A stretch of DNA of 64,000 nt, from contig CP084611.1 of NCBI GenBank assembly GCA_025917655.1, positions 5,084,001 through 5,148,000 on the forward strand. Direction: 5' to 3'. Under the pieces are notes generated by a model that was given only the letters and a program-made list of their open reading frames with translations, was not told the origin of the DNA and did no database searches. This document shows, in pieces, positions 21,020-32,424 of this stretch. Position numbers and translations under genes: made by a program. Each line of letters opens with the position of its first letter. The first letter of the stretch is position 1. The stretch is from Chlorella sorokiniana (taxonomy: Eukaryota; Chlorophyta; Trebouxiophyceae; Chlorellales; Chlorellaceae).

Positions 21020-22968
21020 ATGAGCGGACACATTGGTGCCACCGAGGGCCTTGAGGACCGGGTATCGCTTGAATCTCTGCCCGATGACCTGCTGCAGCGC
21101 ATCATATGCACGGCTGCATTTTTCGACGAGGAGTACCGCAAGCGGTGAGTGGTGCCGAGCCATGAGCAGACGATGCAGGCAGGCTTTTGCCACCTGCGGA
21201 ACAGCATGGTGCAACTGCTGTGGCAGACCTAGTTGGCACAGCCCACTTTGCCTCAGCTAGATGTCGAGGGCTTGAATTCCTTTCTCCGCCTTCGGCTTCC
21301 TCACCTTCGTGCTGTGCAGCCCCGGCGTGGGTCTCGTCAATCGCCGCTTCTGGCGTCTCTACACTTCTGGCCGCGTTGCCGACTGGCGGCGCATGCTGGT
21401 TGAGCTGGAGGTGAGCTGCAGCATGTCTTCGACATTGATCATCGTGAGGTAACGTCCATGCAAGACGTGCGTGCATGTTTGCCATGCCGTACTCTTTTCA
21501 ACCAACCGAGTTGACGTGCCGCTCCCATGCAGGGGCCAGGGCAAGAAGAGCCCTCATATCAGGCCGCAATTGCCGCCTACGCCCCCGGCGTCTCATCGCT
21601 GCTGCTTGAGCGCCCCTGCTCTGAAGAGGAAAACTATCCCTTCCAGCAGGTGCTGGGACCCCTGGCACCCCATGTGCGACGCCTGCAGCTGGTCTGCATG
21701 GTGGCCATGCCCGGATTGCTGCAGTTCCTTTCCACCTGGCCCGCGCTGGAAGACGTCGAAGTGTACGAGAAGGAGAGTGCCCTTCCGTCGGGCTGTTGGG
21801 ACGGCTGCGGGTCCTTCCCTCACGGGCTGGCGGCCAAAGTGCGCCGGCTGGAAACCGACGTGCCGGGGTGGCGGCGGTGCTTCCCACGCTCACCGCCCTC
21901 ACCGAGCTAAGCCTGGAGGCAGGCTCGGACCTGGACCCCGCCCAGCTGGCGCGCCTGCTGCCACCGCTGCGCCAGCTGCGCAGCATCATAATTGACTCCG
22001 CGGTGCAAAACCCCGGAGCGCGCCCACAGACTGCGATGCCATTGCCGCGACGCTGAGTTCGCTGCCGCACCTTCAAAGCTGCGACCTCAGGTCGGCGCTG
22101 TGCCCCAAATCTGCCTGCGGCGTCAGGGCTTGCCTGCCCCTGCCCATGGCCCACGGTTGCCCCTGTACCATGTACCCAGCGCAGCGCCCCTTCCTCTCCC
22201 CTCCCTCTCCACCGCCCCTCCTGGCTGCAGCATGCTTGGCAATGCCCTCAGCCCTGCAATCACCCAGCTGTCTGGCCAGCTGACATGCCTTTGCCTGGAC
22301 TCTTACTACCTGGAATACCTGCCTGATGATGTGGCAGGCTTGGCTGCGGCATGGCGCTGTGTGTGGCGCCTGCCCGCCCTCAATTACCTCGAGCTCACGT
22401 CATGCCGCAAGTGGATGTGGCCCGAGGAGGCGGCTGATGCAGCGGCGGTGCAGGCTGGGGCGGCTCCATTGAGCAGGGCGCCCGCTTGCCTGCCCGCTCT
22501 GCGCACTTTGTGCGTGTATGCATTTGGGGTTCCAGGAAACTCGCTGCCGCCGGCGCTGTTCCACGCTGGCGCGCTGCCCGCGCTGGGATTGCTGGTTCTG
22601 ACCCGTGACATCGGCTTCTTTCGGCCGGGGACAGAGACGCCCGCGTTGCAACTTCCCCCGGCTTTTCCACGCTCACCAGCCTTCGCCACGTGGGCCTCAG
22701 GAGCTGCGCCCTGCAAGAAGTGCCGCCCGCCCTGCTGTCACTGCCCGGCCTGACCAGCCTGGAACTCCAAGACAACCCGCTGCGCGCGCTGCCGCCAGGC
22801 CCCAACCCGGCTACTCCCTGGGCTTGGCTGCGCCGCCTGCGGGCGCTGGCCCTAGACCAAACGCCGCTGGTCGAGTCGTTGAAGGCGGGCGGCACGCCGG
22901 CGGGGATGCCCCCTGATGTGCGAGAGATGGTGCTGGAGCGCCTTCAATACTTCTCCCCATTCTACTAG
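21020..22968 (+). CDS. F-box-like / leucine-rich repeat protein, copy 1
   Basis: The first secure exon starts MSGHIGATEGLEDRVSLESL and carries an F-box-like helix pair LPDDLLQRIICTAAFFDEEY before a GTGAGT donor. The next exon opens PGVGLVNRRFWRLYTSGRVA. The body shows irregular leucine-rich repeats (ribonuclease-inhibitor type): VRRLQLVCMVAMPGLLQFL, LTALTELSLEAGSDLDPAQL, LLPPLRQLRSIIIDS, LPALNYLELTSCRKW and LSLPGLTSLELQDNPLRALP. It ends VLERLQYFSPFY before the TAG. F-box/LRR proteins are substrate receptors of SCF ubiquitin ligases through SKP1 and CUL1; a full F-box fold is not proven here. One apparent base loss in the GGGG run at 21865-21868 is shown by copy 2, which keeps frame there. Introns lie near 21145-21331, 21412-21535 and in the middle (about 22.09-22.23 kb). 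Confidence 0.75.
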
Positions 22969-23069
22969 CATGCAACCATGTGCACAGACACATCTTTGAT
23001 TGAACGCAGCACGGCTTCTTTTGGGGGAACCTTTCAAGTGACTGCTGCACGCAGAGCTCACAAGGCGCA

Positions 23070-23212
23070 GGATCAGTGCGGCGCTGTAGCTGCGACAGCT
23101 GGTCGGCAACAGCCCGCAGCCAGGCCGCCTTGCTGGCCTTGTCAAGGGGCCACAGGTGGTTGCCCTCTACCGCTAGCAGCTGGAAGGGCCCGGATGTGAA
23201 GGCTTGCCAGCC
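23070..23212 (-). pseudogene. Orphan copy of the thioesterase last exon
   Basis: The minus strand reads GWQAFTSGPFQLLAVEGNH then LWPLDKASKAAWLRAVADQ behind an acceptor-like CCGCAG, matching the functional last exon at 26704-26843. No other thioesterase exon is nearby, so it is a by-product of the tandem duplication. The stop used in the functional copy is not conserved here, and the frame runs on. It may act as the 3' flank of F-box/LRR gene 1. Confidence 0.8.
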
Positions 23213-23412
23213 CTGCGGCAGGGCAGGGAGGTGGGCAGGCAGGTAAGCGCACAGCCAGAGAGGAAACAAGTGTGAGCATCAGCTTGGCTTAACGCTGCTG
23301 CTGCCCACAGTCTCACGCTATCCATGTCGCACCCTCCCCCGCCCCTCTGCATCCACTAACACCCATCACACCCGGCAGAGCGCCACTGCTGATTTTCAGT
23401 GCACCACGCAGC

Positions 23413-23721
23413 TCAGCTGTCATGGGCTGGCAGGCTCAGGGCAGCAACACAGTAGAGGTAGGGGATGACGGGCACAACCGCACCTTCACTGTCGGCTGTA
23501 GATAGCCAGCCCTCATCCTCCTCATCGCCGCTGGCCCAGCAGTCAAGATCGCTGTCCTGAGCATCCTCTGTTACGCCTCCTGCTTCTGCCCATGCCTCAC
23601 AGCTGGCTGCTACATGACGACCGCGCCATGGCGGCAACGGCGGCGATTGGCCCTGCTCCAATTCGTGGTTGCCTGGTTGCCCATGGTGCTCGCCACCTTC
23701 GTCAAAGGCAGCAGGCGCCAC
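23413..23721 (-). pseudogene. Orphan copy of the WD40 gene first exon (open 102-codon frame)
   Basis: It opens MAPAAFDEGGEHHGQPGNHE, continues SPPLPPWRGRHVAASC and reaches SDLDCWASGDEEDEGWLS before the old donor region, then reads on to a stop at 23413. The rest of the WD40 gene is absent, so the copy cannot make that protein. The frame is uninterrupted from ATG to the acidic motif, unlike the parent exon, which appears to lack one base. Its promoter side was copied too and now faces F-box/LRR gene 2, so it could be transcribed. I treat it as a duplicated exon remnant. Confidence 0.75.
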
Positions 23722-24576
23722 GGTTGAGGGTTTGAAGGTTCTGAGGCCGGCAGAAGGCGCGGCACGGGAAGCCTTCCCTCTCTAGATTGATCGCTTCAAA
23801 ATGTGATGTAAGATAGTCGAACTCGACTGTGGAGGCTGCCGATGCGGCCAGTCGGCCTATCGCTGAGCTCGGGATAGTGAATGTTTGCTGAGCGCGGTTT
23901 CGATGATGTGCAGATGGATGATAAGTGCAGCAGGCATGGCCCTCGGTGAGTCACACTGCTTGGGGCCAACCAGGTACTTTCGGCTCGGTGAAGCGGCATC
24001 TCGCCGCGCTCTGCTCATTTGAGCAAGGAGCCTTGGACCACTGTCTTGATAATCCTAACTAGATCCATCGGATTAACACAATCAGCATCTTTTGAAGCTT
24101 TGCTTGGGCAGCATGTAAAGGTGAGAGTGCCGCGTTGTTGCGCAGCGGTTTCTGGCGCCACCGCCATCAGCATGGTGCCCAAGCTTGCCCAGCAAAGGCT
24201 GGCTTTGATGCCCCTCAAACCAATGCTAGGGCGGGTGACTCAACCACAAGCAGGCGTGTCGGCAGAATGGGCAAAGCGGGCAGAACACCACCATCAGTGC
24301 GACAGCGAAAGCCTGGACACATGAAGGCTGTTGCCAGCAAGTTGACATGCGCCTTGCCTCCCATGGTTTTGTCACACTTCCATACTGGTGCATCTGTTGC
24401 AACGTTCCTGCATGACTGTACACAGAAGGAGCTCTGCATCGACTGGCCTGATAATGCTGGAAAGGGTGCCGTGACACGCCAGCTGAGCCGCCCATGGCAA
24501 GCTGCGCCTTGTTGGTCAGTGGAAAACCCTGAGCGGTTTCATCACTAGGGGCTGTTGTAATCGTTTCATCCTTGCA

Positions 24577-26578
24577 ATGGGCGGACATATTCCTGCCAAC
24601 CAGGGCCTAAAGGAACGAGTATCGCTTGGATCTCTGCCCGATGACCTGCTGCAGCGCATCATATGCACGGCTGCACGTTTCGACAAGGAGAAGGGCAGGC
24701 GGTGAGTGGCGCCGAAGCCGAAAGCAGAAGATGCAGGCAGGGTTTCGCCGCCGGCCGCTGGAACGGCAGTGCAACCGCTGCGGCGAGGCCCTGCCTGGCA
24801 CAACCAATGCTGCCTTGCCGAGCCAGATGTCGAGGGCGCAAACTCTTGCTCTGCTTTGGGCTTTTCCCATCTGTGCTCTGTGCAGCCCTGGCGTGGGCCT
24901 GGTGAATCGCCTCTTCTGGCGTCTTTACACTGATGGCCGCTTTGCAGATGGGCGGGCGATGAGCGTGAACCTGCTGGTGCGCCCTTGCGTTTCTTACATG
25001 TGCAGTTTTTCTGTGCGAGACCTCCGTGCATGGTTAGCATGCAGTACTATTTTCAACCATCCAACTATCCAAAGTCAACTTGCCGTTCCCATGCAGAGGC
25101 GAGGAAAGGAAGGCCCTGGTGAGCCCTCGTATCGCGCTGCAATTGCCGCCTACGCCCCCGGCGTCTCCTCGCTGAAACTCCAGTGCTACAACGACGACTA
25201 CAACTCTGAAGAGGAAGACTTTCCCTTCCATGAGGTTCTGGGTCCCCTGGCACCGCGTGTGCGGCGCCTGCAGCTGCACAGCATGGCAGGCATGCCAGGC
25301 TTGTTCCCGTTCCTCTCCGGCTGGCCTGCTCTGGAGGACGTCGAAGTGTCTGAGTGGGGGACTTCTTCGACCGCTATCAGAGCTACTGGGAAGGCTGGCC
25401 CCGCGGTCTGGCGGCCAAAGTGCGTCGGCTGGATACCGACCTGCCGGGTGTGGCAGTGGTGCTTCCCAGGCTGACTGCTCTGACCCGGCTGAGCCTCAAG
25501 AAGGGCGTGGACCTGCCCCCGTCCAGCTGGCATGCCTGCTGCCACCGCTGCGCCAACTGCGCTACTTTGCATTCCAAGAGTTGGGCTGCACATCCTCAGA
25601 CTGCGACACCCTCGCCGCAACGCTGAGCTTGCTGCCGCACCTTGAACACTGCCACCTCGGGTCCGTGCTGTGTCGTGAGGGTGGTTGCCTGCAAAGCATG
25701 CCTGCCCCTGCCTGTGGGCCACTGCTGCCCAAGGGCCCTTGTGCGTTTGTGTCTAGCGCAACCCCCTCTACTCTCCCCACCCTCTCCACCCCCTCCTGGC
25801 TGCAGCATGCTTGGTGATGCCCATGCCCTCAGCCCAGCAATCACCCAGCTGTCGCGGCAGCTGGAACACATCAGCCTGCGCTCAGATCTGCGCATCCGGC
25901 CCGTGAACGTGACAGGCCTGGCTGCGGCATGGTGCTGTGTGTGGCGCCTGCCCGACCTCGACAGCCTCGCACTCAAATTGTGCGGCGAGTGGGTGTGGCC
26001 CGAGGAGGCAGCAGCAGCAGCGGCGGTGCAGGCTGCGGCGCCTCTACTGAGCAGGGCCCCGGCTTGCCTGCCCGCTCTGCGTTGCTTGCGCATCGAATCA
26101 TGCAAGCTGCCGGGCAACTCGTTGCCGCCAGCGCTGTTTCATGGAGGCGCGCTTCCCTTGCTGTGCACGCTGTCTGTGGACTGCGCTGTCGACCATGGGC
26201 AGGCTGAGGAGGAGGGCCTTGGGACCGAGGTGCAGCTCCCCTCCAGCTTCTCCACACTCACCAGCCTTCACTCCGTGGCCCTCAGAAGATGCGGCCTGCA
26301 AGAACCGCCCCCGCCTTGCTGGCACTGCCCGGCCTGTTCAACCTGGTGCTGGAAGACAACCCCTGAGCACTCTTCCACCAGGCCCCGACCCGGCGACACC
26401 CTGGGCCTGGCTGCGCCGCCTGGGGCGGCTGTACATTTGCTCCACGCCGATGGCCGAGTGGTTGAAGGCGGGCGGCACGCCGACAGGGATGTCCCCCGAC
26501 GAGCGAGAGATGGCGATGAAGCGCTGCCGCCTTCGCCTTAGCAAGAGCTATGGCTTCTTCCCTCCTGCTTTATTCTAA
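24577..26578 (+). CDS. F-box-like / leucine-rich repeat protein, copy 2
   Basis: Tandem paralogue of the gene at 21020. The first secure exon starts MGGHIPANQGLKERVSLGSL and keeps LPDDLLQRIICTAARFDKEK. The next exon opens PGVGLVNRLFWRLYTDGRFA. The repeat region includes VRRLQLHSMAGMPGLFPFL, LTALTRLSLKKGVDL and LPDLDSLALKLCGEWVWPEE, and the protein ends MKRCRLRLSKSYGFFPPALF. Apparent one-base losses lie in the G5 run at 25356-25360 and the C5 run at 25516-25520; each is in frame at the matching place in copy 1. The C-terminus differs from copy 1 after EREM. A TGTAA poly(A) signal follows at 26627. The role is inferred as for copy 1, a possible SCF substrate receptor. Confidence 0.72.
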
Positions 26579-26626
26579 GCCGTAGCATGAAGCATATGAA
26601 GTATGCATACTCGGGCACAGACGCTC

Positions 26627-26631
26627 TGTAA
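26627..26631 (+). promoter_or_regulatory. Candidate poly(A) signal TGTAA of F-box/LRR gene 2
   Basis: TGTAA lies 49 bases after the stop of the gene, a typical distance for green algae. It also lies just beyond the convergent thioesterase stop. Confidence 0.5.
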
Positions 26632-26703
26632 CGCAGCATTGTCCTTTTGAGGGAACCTTTCGAGTGACTGTTTGCTAGCACGGTGAGCTCACAAGGCGCA
26701 GGA

Positions 26704-29340
26704 TCAGTGGCCCAGCTGCAGCTGCGACAGCTGGTCGGCAACGGCCTGCAGCCAGGCCGCCTTGCTGGCCTTGTCAAGGGGCCACAGGTGGTTGCCCCCA
26801 CCGCCAGCAACTGGAAGGGCCCGGATGTGAAGGCTCGCCAGCCCTGCGGCAGGGCAGGGAGGTGGGCAGGCAGGGTGCAGCAGACAGGCAGGGTAGCGCG
26901 CAGACAGAAACGAAACCAAGTGTGAGCATCAGCTTAGCATAAGGCTGCTGCTGCCGACGGTCTCATGATATCCTTGTAGTATCACCGTCCACCACACACA
27001 TACACACTCAAACAGCCATAACCCCCCAGCAAGCGCAACCCACCTGCACCATCTGTTCTGTGATGCGGCGGTCGCGGTGCCCCCAAAAGGCTGTGACAGG
27101 AAAGGTAAATTGCGGCGCGGCGGCGTGGCCGTGCTGGTACTCGTCGAAGAGGGTGAAGTCGGCGCGCATGAGGGACTGCAGTGCAGCGGCGGGACGGGCG
27201 GGAACCCGTACAAAGCAGTGCTGTTCAAGGCTGCATCCGACAGCAAGGGAAGGCAGGCAGCTGTTCTGCCTGATGGATGGTTGCGCTGAGCCAGGAGTGT
27301 AAAAGTAACAGCGGCTGCGGGAAGAGGTCGGCTGTCGAGCAGGCTGTGCAGCGCAATGCAGTCGAAGCGCCTGAGCAGCACCTGGTACGTGACCCAAATG
27401 GCCGGAGAGAAGATGAGCTCATTCACGTCCCAGCCGCGGCACTCGTCCTGCATGGCATCCAAGGGGCCAGAAGGCACATGGGCGCAGTGGCCAACGTGGG
27501 ACGAGGACCCAGGACCGAGCACCATGCGCGCTGCTTCCAACAGGCGAAGGGGGCAGATGGCACCAGCGGGGTTCCGTGCGTGCTGCCGCCGCCGCTGCTC
27601 CCCTCACCTTGAACTGCTCCTCACTGAGCCCCCGCTGCTGGCGCCAGGGGCGCTCCTTCGGTGGGATGTCGGGCGCCGCCATGGCTGCGAAGGGAGTGCA
27701 GCGAAAAAGGTGATGCAGTGAGATTGCAGCACAATGGAGGGCGATGCTCCCTGCGATGCATGCGCCACGCTGCCACAACAAAGAGCAGAACCGGAAGAAA
27801 GGGTTTCCTGGGCTGACCCGGCACCGCGCGCCACCAGCCAGCTGCAGAAGGCGAGCGGGCACCCCCTCGCCGCCACACCCACCCGACAGGAAGGCCCTGG
27901 CGGGCATGGGCAGGCCGTGCTGTTGAACCAGGCGCAGCAGCTCGTACGCGCACCAGGTGCCCACGCTGTGTGCAACAATCTGTGTGGTTGGGGACAGGGG
28001 GGGGCCAGCACGCAGGCGGCTGCTGGTCAGTTAGGACTGGGTTCCAGTGAAGCACAGCGACCGCCGCTTCCCTGGCCGCTTGCAGTCAATCATGGCAAAC
28101 CCGCCAGTTCCTGGCCTCCCCCTCAGCATTGCAGCTCATCACTGCTGCACTTCCCTGTCACTGGCAGCAGCTGACTGAGCGCATCAGCTTGCCAGCCCGG
28201 TAGGCTCTGAGCAACAGAGTGCTGTGTAACTGTGCACCAGCCACCTTTCCCTCAGCTCACCACGTAGGGCGTATCCAGCAGGCGGCTGGCCACCACCGGC
28301 AGCAGCGCTGCCGCCAGCGCCTGGCAGGAGGGGAGCGGCGGCTCGCGCAGCCGCCCCGCTCGCCCGGGCAGCTGCACCGCCAGGCACTCGGCTCCGTTGG
28401 CGCGGCACCAATCCTGTTCGGGTGGGTGGATGGGAGTGCAAGAAAGAAAACGTACCAGCTCAGGCTGGGCTCCATCACCTCTGCAATAGCAGGAATTTCT
28501 CCCCCAGCGCCAGTGGCGCCCTGCTGGAGAGGGGAGCAGCAGATAAAGCCCCCTGCCGCCGCACCAGCAGCGGCGAGGGCGCCCGCCGCGGCCCGCTCCC
28601 CTCCGAGCTGTACATGTCCTCGGCGTTGCCGGCGTTGTGGAAGCACAGGAGGCGCAGCCTGCGAGGGGAAGACGGAGGGCGCAGCTGCATTGCGGAGCAG
28701 CAGCGCTGTGGAGGGCTCACGGCAGAATCCTGCTGAAATGTGTTGCTGACGCTCCCACGTCAACAATTATATAATAAGGAACTCCAATGTGCGGGTCCCG
28801 CTCACCTGGGCTTCTCACAAGCCGTGCGGCTGAGCGGCAGCCCGGGGAACCAGCGATTGAAGGTGGCGGCGTCGGGCGGCGGAAACCGCGCAGCGAGCTC
28901 CTCCTGAGAGGGTCCCGCAGGCGCAGCTTCTGGAGGCGCATTGGTGACCCCGCCGTTCTTAAAGTATGCTCGTATCCTTTCTTCAGGCCTGAAGTGCGTG
29001 GGGTGCAAGTGAGATGGTGGACAGGGTGCAAGGCAAGGCAGCGCGCCGCCTGCCGCTCCTACAGCCAACGGCATCAACTCCAGCCTCACCATGTGCGGGC
29101 TTCGCCGGGCGGCTCTGGCACTGATCTTCCCTCCTCCTCGGCTTCTTCCAACAGCACCTGCGCGACAGAAGTGCACGGCACGGCCGGGAGGCGCAGGGGC
29201 ATCCAGTGGTCAACCTAGCCACCGCGCTCTAACGTGCGTTAAAGGTGCAAAGAATAGCAGTGAATGTGGAGATGCCCGCTCGCTCAGCCCCGCACCTCGA
29301 TGAGGTTGATCGCACGAATCTCCGCCTCTGTGAGTGTCAT
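26704..29340 (-). CDS. Type II thioesterase-like alpha/beta hydrolase
   Basis: The start at 29338-29340 opens MTLTEAEIRAINLIE, followed by VLLEEAEEEGRSVPEPPGEA, RPEERIRAYFKNGG and an exon ending LSRTACEKPR. The hydrolase domain then starts LRLLCFHNAGNAEDMYSSEG (the Phe-Pro-x-Ala-Gly position of type II thioesterases), DWCRANGAECLAVQLPGR, the nucleophile elbow AHSVGTWCAYELLRLV (Ser in A-x-S-x-G), PPKERPWRQQRGLSEEQF, LMRADFTLFDEYQHG, PVTAFWGHRDRRIT (Asp region) and the catalytic-His region NHLWPLDKASKAAWL, ending LSQLQLGH. Such enzymes clear misprimed carrier proteins in polyketide or peptide synthases. Green algae do carry giant type I polyketide synthases, so that role is plausible, but no synthase is in this window. 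One base is apparently lost in the C5 run 26795-26799. The 3' exon is duplicated at 23.1 kb. Confidence 0.8.
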
Positions 29341-29580
29341 TCTGACGGCGCTTTGGCCCCAAAATAAAGAAGCGGCGTAAGAAGAAGCGTTTGAGGCGCA
29401 GCGACATTCCTGCAAGCCAACACGACGACACACAGCGCCGCCACTTCCTGCGGCCACAGGTCTGCTCCCAATCAGAAGGTACCCCAACTCGGATCTGTGC
29501 GACTCCTTTGACTTGCAAATAAAATAGGTTGCACGAGCGAGGAAAACATGCAGTGCAGGCGCCACAGCGCTACAGCGTCC

Positions 29581-32424
29581 TCAGCCGCGGATGGCCCCCG
29601 CCTTCTGCAGCGCCTCCTTCAGCTCGCCTGCACAGAAGGGCAGCGTGTGCGTGAGGGGGCGGCGGCAGGCAGTATACCGGTCAGCTGATTGCAACAGTCG
29701 GCAGCGCGACTCTGCTCCAGCTCTCGGCAGAGGCACGGCAAGATACACAGAGGATCCGCGGAGCTGGTAAAACAAGGACTCAAAGATGCGGTGCAGGCAG
29801 CTCAGGGCGCCCACCGCTGCCATTCATCTGCTCCACGATGTCGGCGCCGCCGATGAACTCCCCACCCACAAACACCTGCGCGGCAGGGTTGACAAACAAA
29901 CAACACATGGGAGTGTGAATGCCAGCTGCCAGCAACGCAGCGGCCCGGCCCGCATGGTGAGACACAGGCAGCCTGCCCAACCAGCACAGCGGCCCTTCAA
30001 ATCGAAAGCTGGGCTTGCCGGGCTGGAGCTCAGCAAAAAACTGCTGTTCGGTTTCTTGCCCCACCCTCCCTCCGGTGGCCCACACACCTGCGGGATGGTG
30101 GGCCAGGCTGAGTAGGTCTTGATGGCCTCCCTCAGCCCCGGGTTGTACACCTCGTCCAGCACGTTGACCACCTCAAAGTCGGCGCCAGACTGCAGAATTG
30201 AAGTTTCGATAAGTTAATAGGAGAATTCTTCGAAGGAGGGGGACTGGCTCTGAGAGTGAGGGCTTGCATGGGTGGGAGGCAGGTGGGGTGGCTGGTAGGT
30301 CGAACGATCAAAGTGCATGGGAGCAGGGGAAGCAGGGCAGGTGAGGTGGAGGTGCGGAGGGGGCGGCACAACCGGGGCCGAAGCCTGACAGCAGCCGCTG
30401 CACCTCGCCCACTGCACCATGTTACATGCGCAGACCGCAGCTGTCCTTCAGGAAACACACAAGAAGGGGCGCGAACCGAGAGGAAGACGAGGGGGCGCAC
30501 CTCCTGCAGGATGGTCAGCACCTTGTACGAGAAACCGCACTGCGGCTGGGTGCGGGTGCCCTTCACAAATGCCACCACCTGGGGTGGGGGGACAGGTGGG
30601 TGGGGCCGGGGTGAGGTTCGGCGGAGGCTGGGGCCTGAGGGCTGCCGTGCGCAGTGCGCAGCGGCAACCAGCCATGCAAATCTGAGCTGAAGACCAGCCC
30701 TGGCTGCGCCCCAGCAGGTCCTCAGCGGCAGCACCTGCCCAACCCGCAGCCCTCTCTGGCCCCAAGGAGAGGCTCCCCCTTCAGTCAACACCCCACCCTG
30801 CCCCCGTCACCACCCGGCCCCCAGCAGCGGGCACACCCAGCCGCATCGCTGCCTCCAGCAGCAGAAAATAAACGCCTCCACAACTCACAAAACGGCAGTG
30901 GAGACGCAATGGCAGGGTGAAACACTTAGGGGGACCCACCTTGCAGCCCTTGACCACCTGGTCAACCAGGTCTTCCACTGAGCAGGTGAGGTCCTGCAGG
31001 CCCTTGCCCGGGGTCAGCCGGATCTCGGGCTTTGCAGCGCGGGGCCTGCAGTGTATGGATTTCAAGGGCGGCAATGGAGAAAGCGGGGGTGGGAGAGCGC
31101 GGGCAACGCTGACAAGCAGCCAACAAGCAAGCCGCAGCAGAGCCGCCGCGGTTCAGATGGATAACAGACATGGGCTTTGCTGTTTGCTAACGGCGTGCTG
31201 GCGGGGAGGGGAAGCAGGAGAGGAGGCTCCGGCGGGGGCCGCACCTGCGCTGCTGCCACAGGGTCTGTCCGGGCGTTGCCGGGCGGGATGGCGCCCACCT
31301 CCGCCACTGCGGGGGCGGGGGAAAGGGACAGCCGGCGACACACTCATCAACATGCATGGAACATCAACATCCTGCACCCCATCGCATGCAGCGCTCCCGA
31401 TCGCGCCCGCTGGCGCGCTGCTGCGTGCAAGGTTGGGCTGGATGAGCTGCTTCAGGCACCCTACGTTGCACCACTGCAGCACCCACCCGCTTCCTGCATC
31501 CACCGCTTCCACGCATCCTGCAGCTCCTCCTTGCTGGCATCCGGAAGCTCTGCCACCTGTACCACCACGCAACAGACGGGCATGAGGAATGAAATCTACC
31601 GAATGAACGGCCGCCCGCTGATCGCGAGCGGTGCCTCAGCTGTCCGGCAGGCAGCTTGCGCCGCCGAACGCTCCCGGGGCCCTGAAGTAGGCAACGCGCT
31701 GCGCCAGCCCAGCCGCCGCTGCCGCACCTTCACAGAGTGCACCAGGTTCTCAGGCAGCGCCTCGGCGTGCGTGGCTAGGCTTACGGCGATCTGCAGGACA
31801 CAGTCGGGGGCGACAACGGCCGGTGAGGGCGGCTGCAAGTTCCGCAAACCTTTACATGCTTGTTCCGACACACGCCTGCGATTCAGAGCATGCCGTTCTG
31901 TGCTGAGTTGTGGTGCAAGCTGTGGGACTGCAGGCACGCTCCTTTGGTGGCCCTGAACCCATCCACAGGACGAGGAGCCAGCGCTGTAGCTTGCCTTGCG
32001 GGAGATGCCCAGGTAGTGCAGTGTACCGCTCGAATCGTACACAGCATACACGCCAGCGCTGGCAGGAAACTGCGTTCACAATGAAACCCAGTGCACGGTT
32101 GGTACAGCTCTGTTGAAGGCACAGCGTGCAGCTTTTGCCAGAACCTCAAGCTGCCGCAAAACAACGCACCTCCGCCAGCTTTCCGTCGCCGCCCAGCACC
32201 CGCTGCGGCACTGTCTCGGCAAAGGGCTTCAGCTGCTGCGTAGCGGGGCTGCTGCTGGCCTCCGCCGAGGCCAGCACGACCCGGCGAGCGGCTGGGCGGC
32301 GTGCGGTCTGCCTGCGCGGTCTCGCTACGGCAGTGTTGCTAGCGGGGACGCCCTGCTGCCGGCCAACGGACAGGCGCGCCGATGGCATGCACACGCTGCT
32401 GCTGACAACCGAGACCGCCTGCAT
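29581..32424 (-). CDS. GRXS16: Plastid monothiol glutaredoxin with N-terminal GIY-YIG-like domain (GRXS16 type)
   Basis: Ten exons, including 32170-32424, 31995-32069, 31728-31790, 31487-31556, 31245-31306, 30501-30578, 30088-30189, 29815-29875 and 29581-29627. The start [20 protein letters not shown] and the Arg/Ala/Ser-rich sequence look like a plastid transit peptide. The GIY-YIG-like domain reads [54 protein letters not shown] and [10 protein letters not shown]. The glutaredoxin domain has PQCGFS (monothiol CGFS site), [19 protein letters not shown] and [20 protein letters not shown]. This matches plant GRXS16, an iron-sulfur cluster-binding glutaredoxin. Intron 2 has a GC donor (AAG|GCAAGC). 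The join into the exon near 31.04 kb ([14 protein letters not shown]) needs an unusual acceptor or a small indel. Confidence 0.92.

Larger units (their letters stand above)
19822..23330. repeat. Tandem duplication, left copy
   Basis: About 3.5 kb matches 23372-26980 in the same order: first exon of the WD40 gene (minus), F-box/LRR gene (plus) and a thioesterase last exon (minus). Shared landmarks are the string CGGCAGAGCG at the left edge, the exon GDEEDEGWLST, the F-box-like exon SLPDDLLQRIICTAA and the exon HLWPLDKASKAAWL. The copies are clearly diverged in introns and at many codons, so the event is old. Edges are estimated by eye. Confidence 0.85.
23372..26980. repeat. Tandem duplication, right copy
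   Basis: This is the counterpart of 19822-23330. The right copy keeps the functional 3' exon of the thioesterase gene, while the left copy keeps the functional 5' exon of the WD40 gene. That is the arrangement expected from a single tandem duplication whose breakpoints fell inside both flanking genes. Confidence 0.85.
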
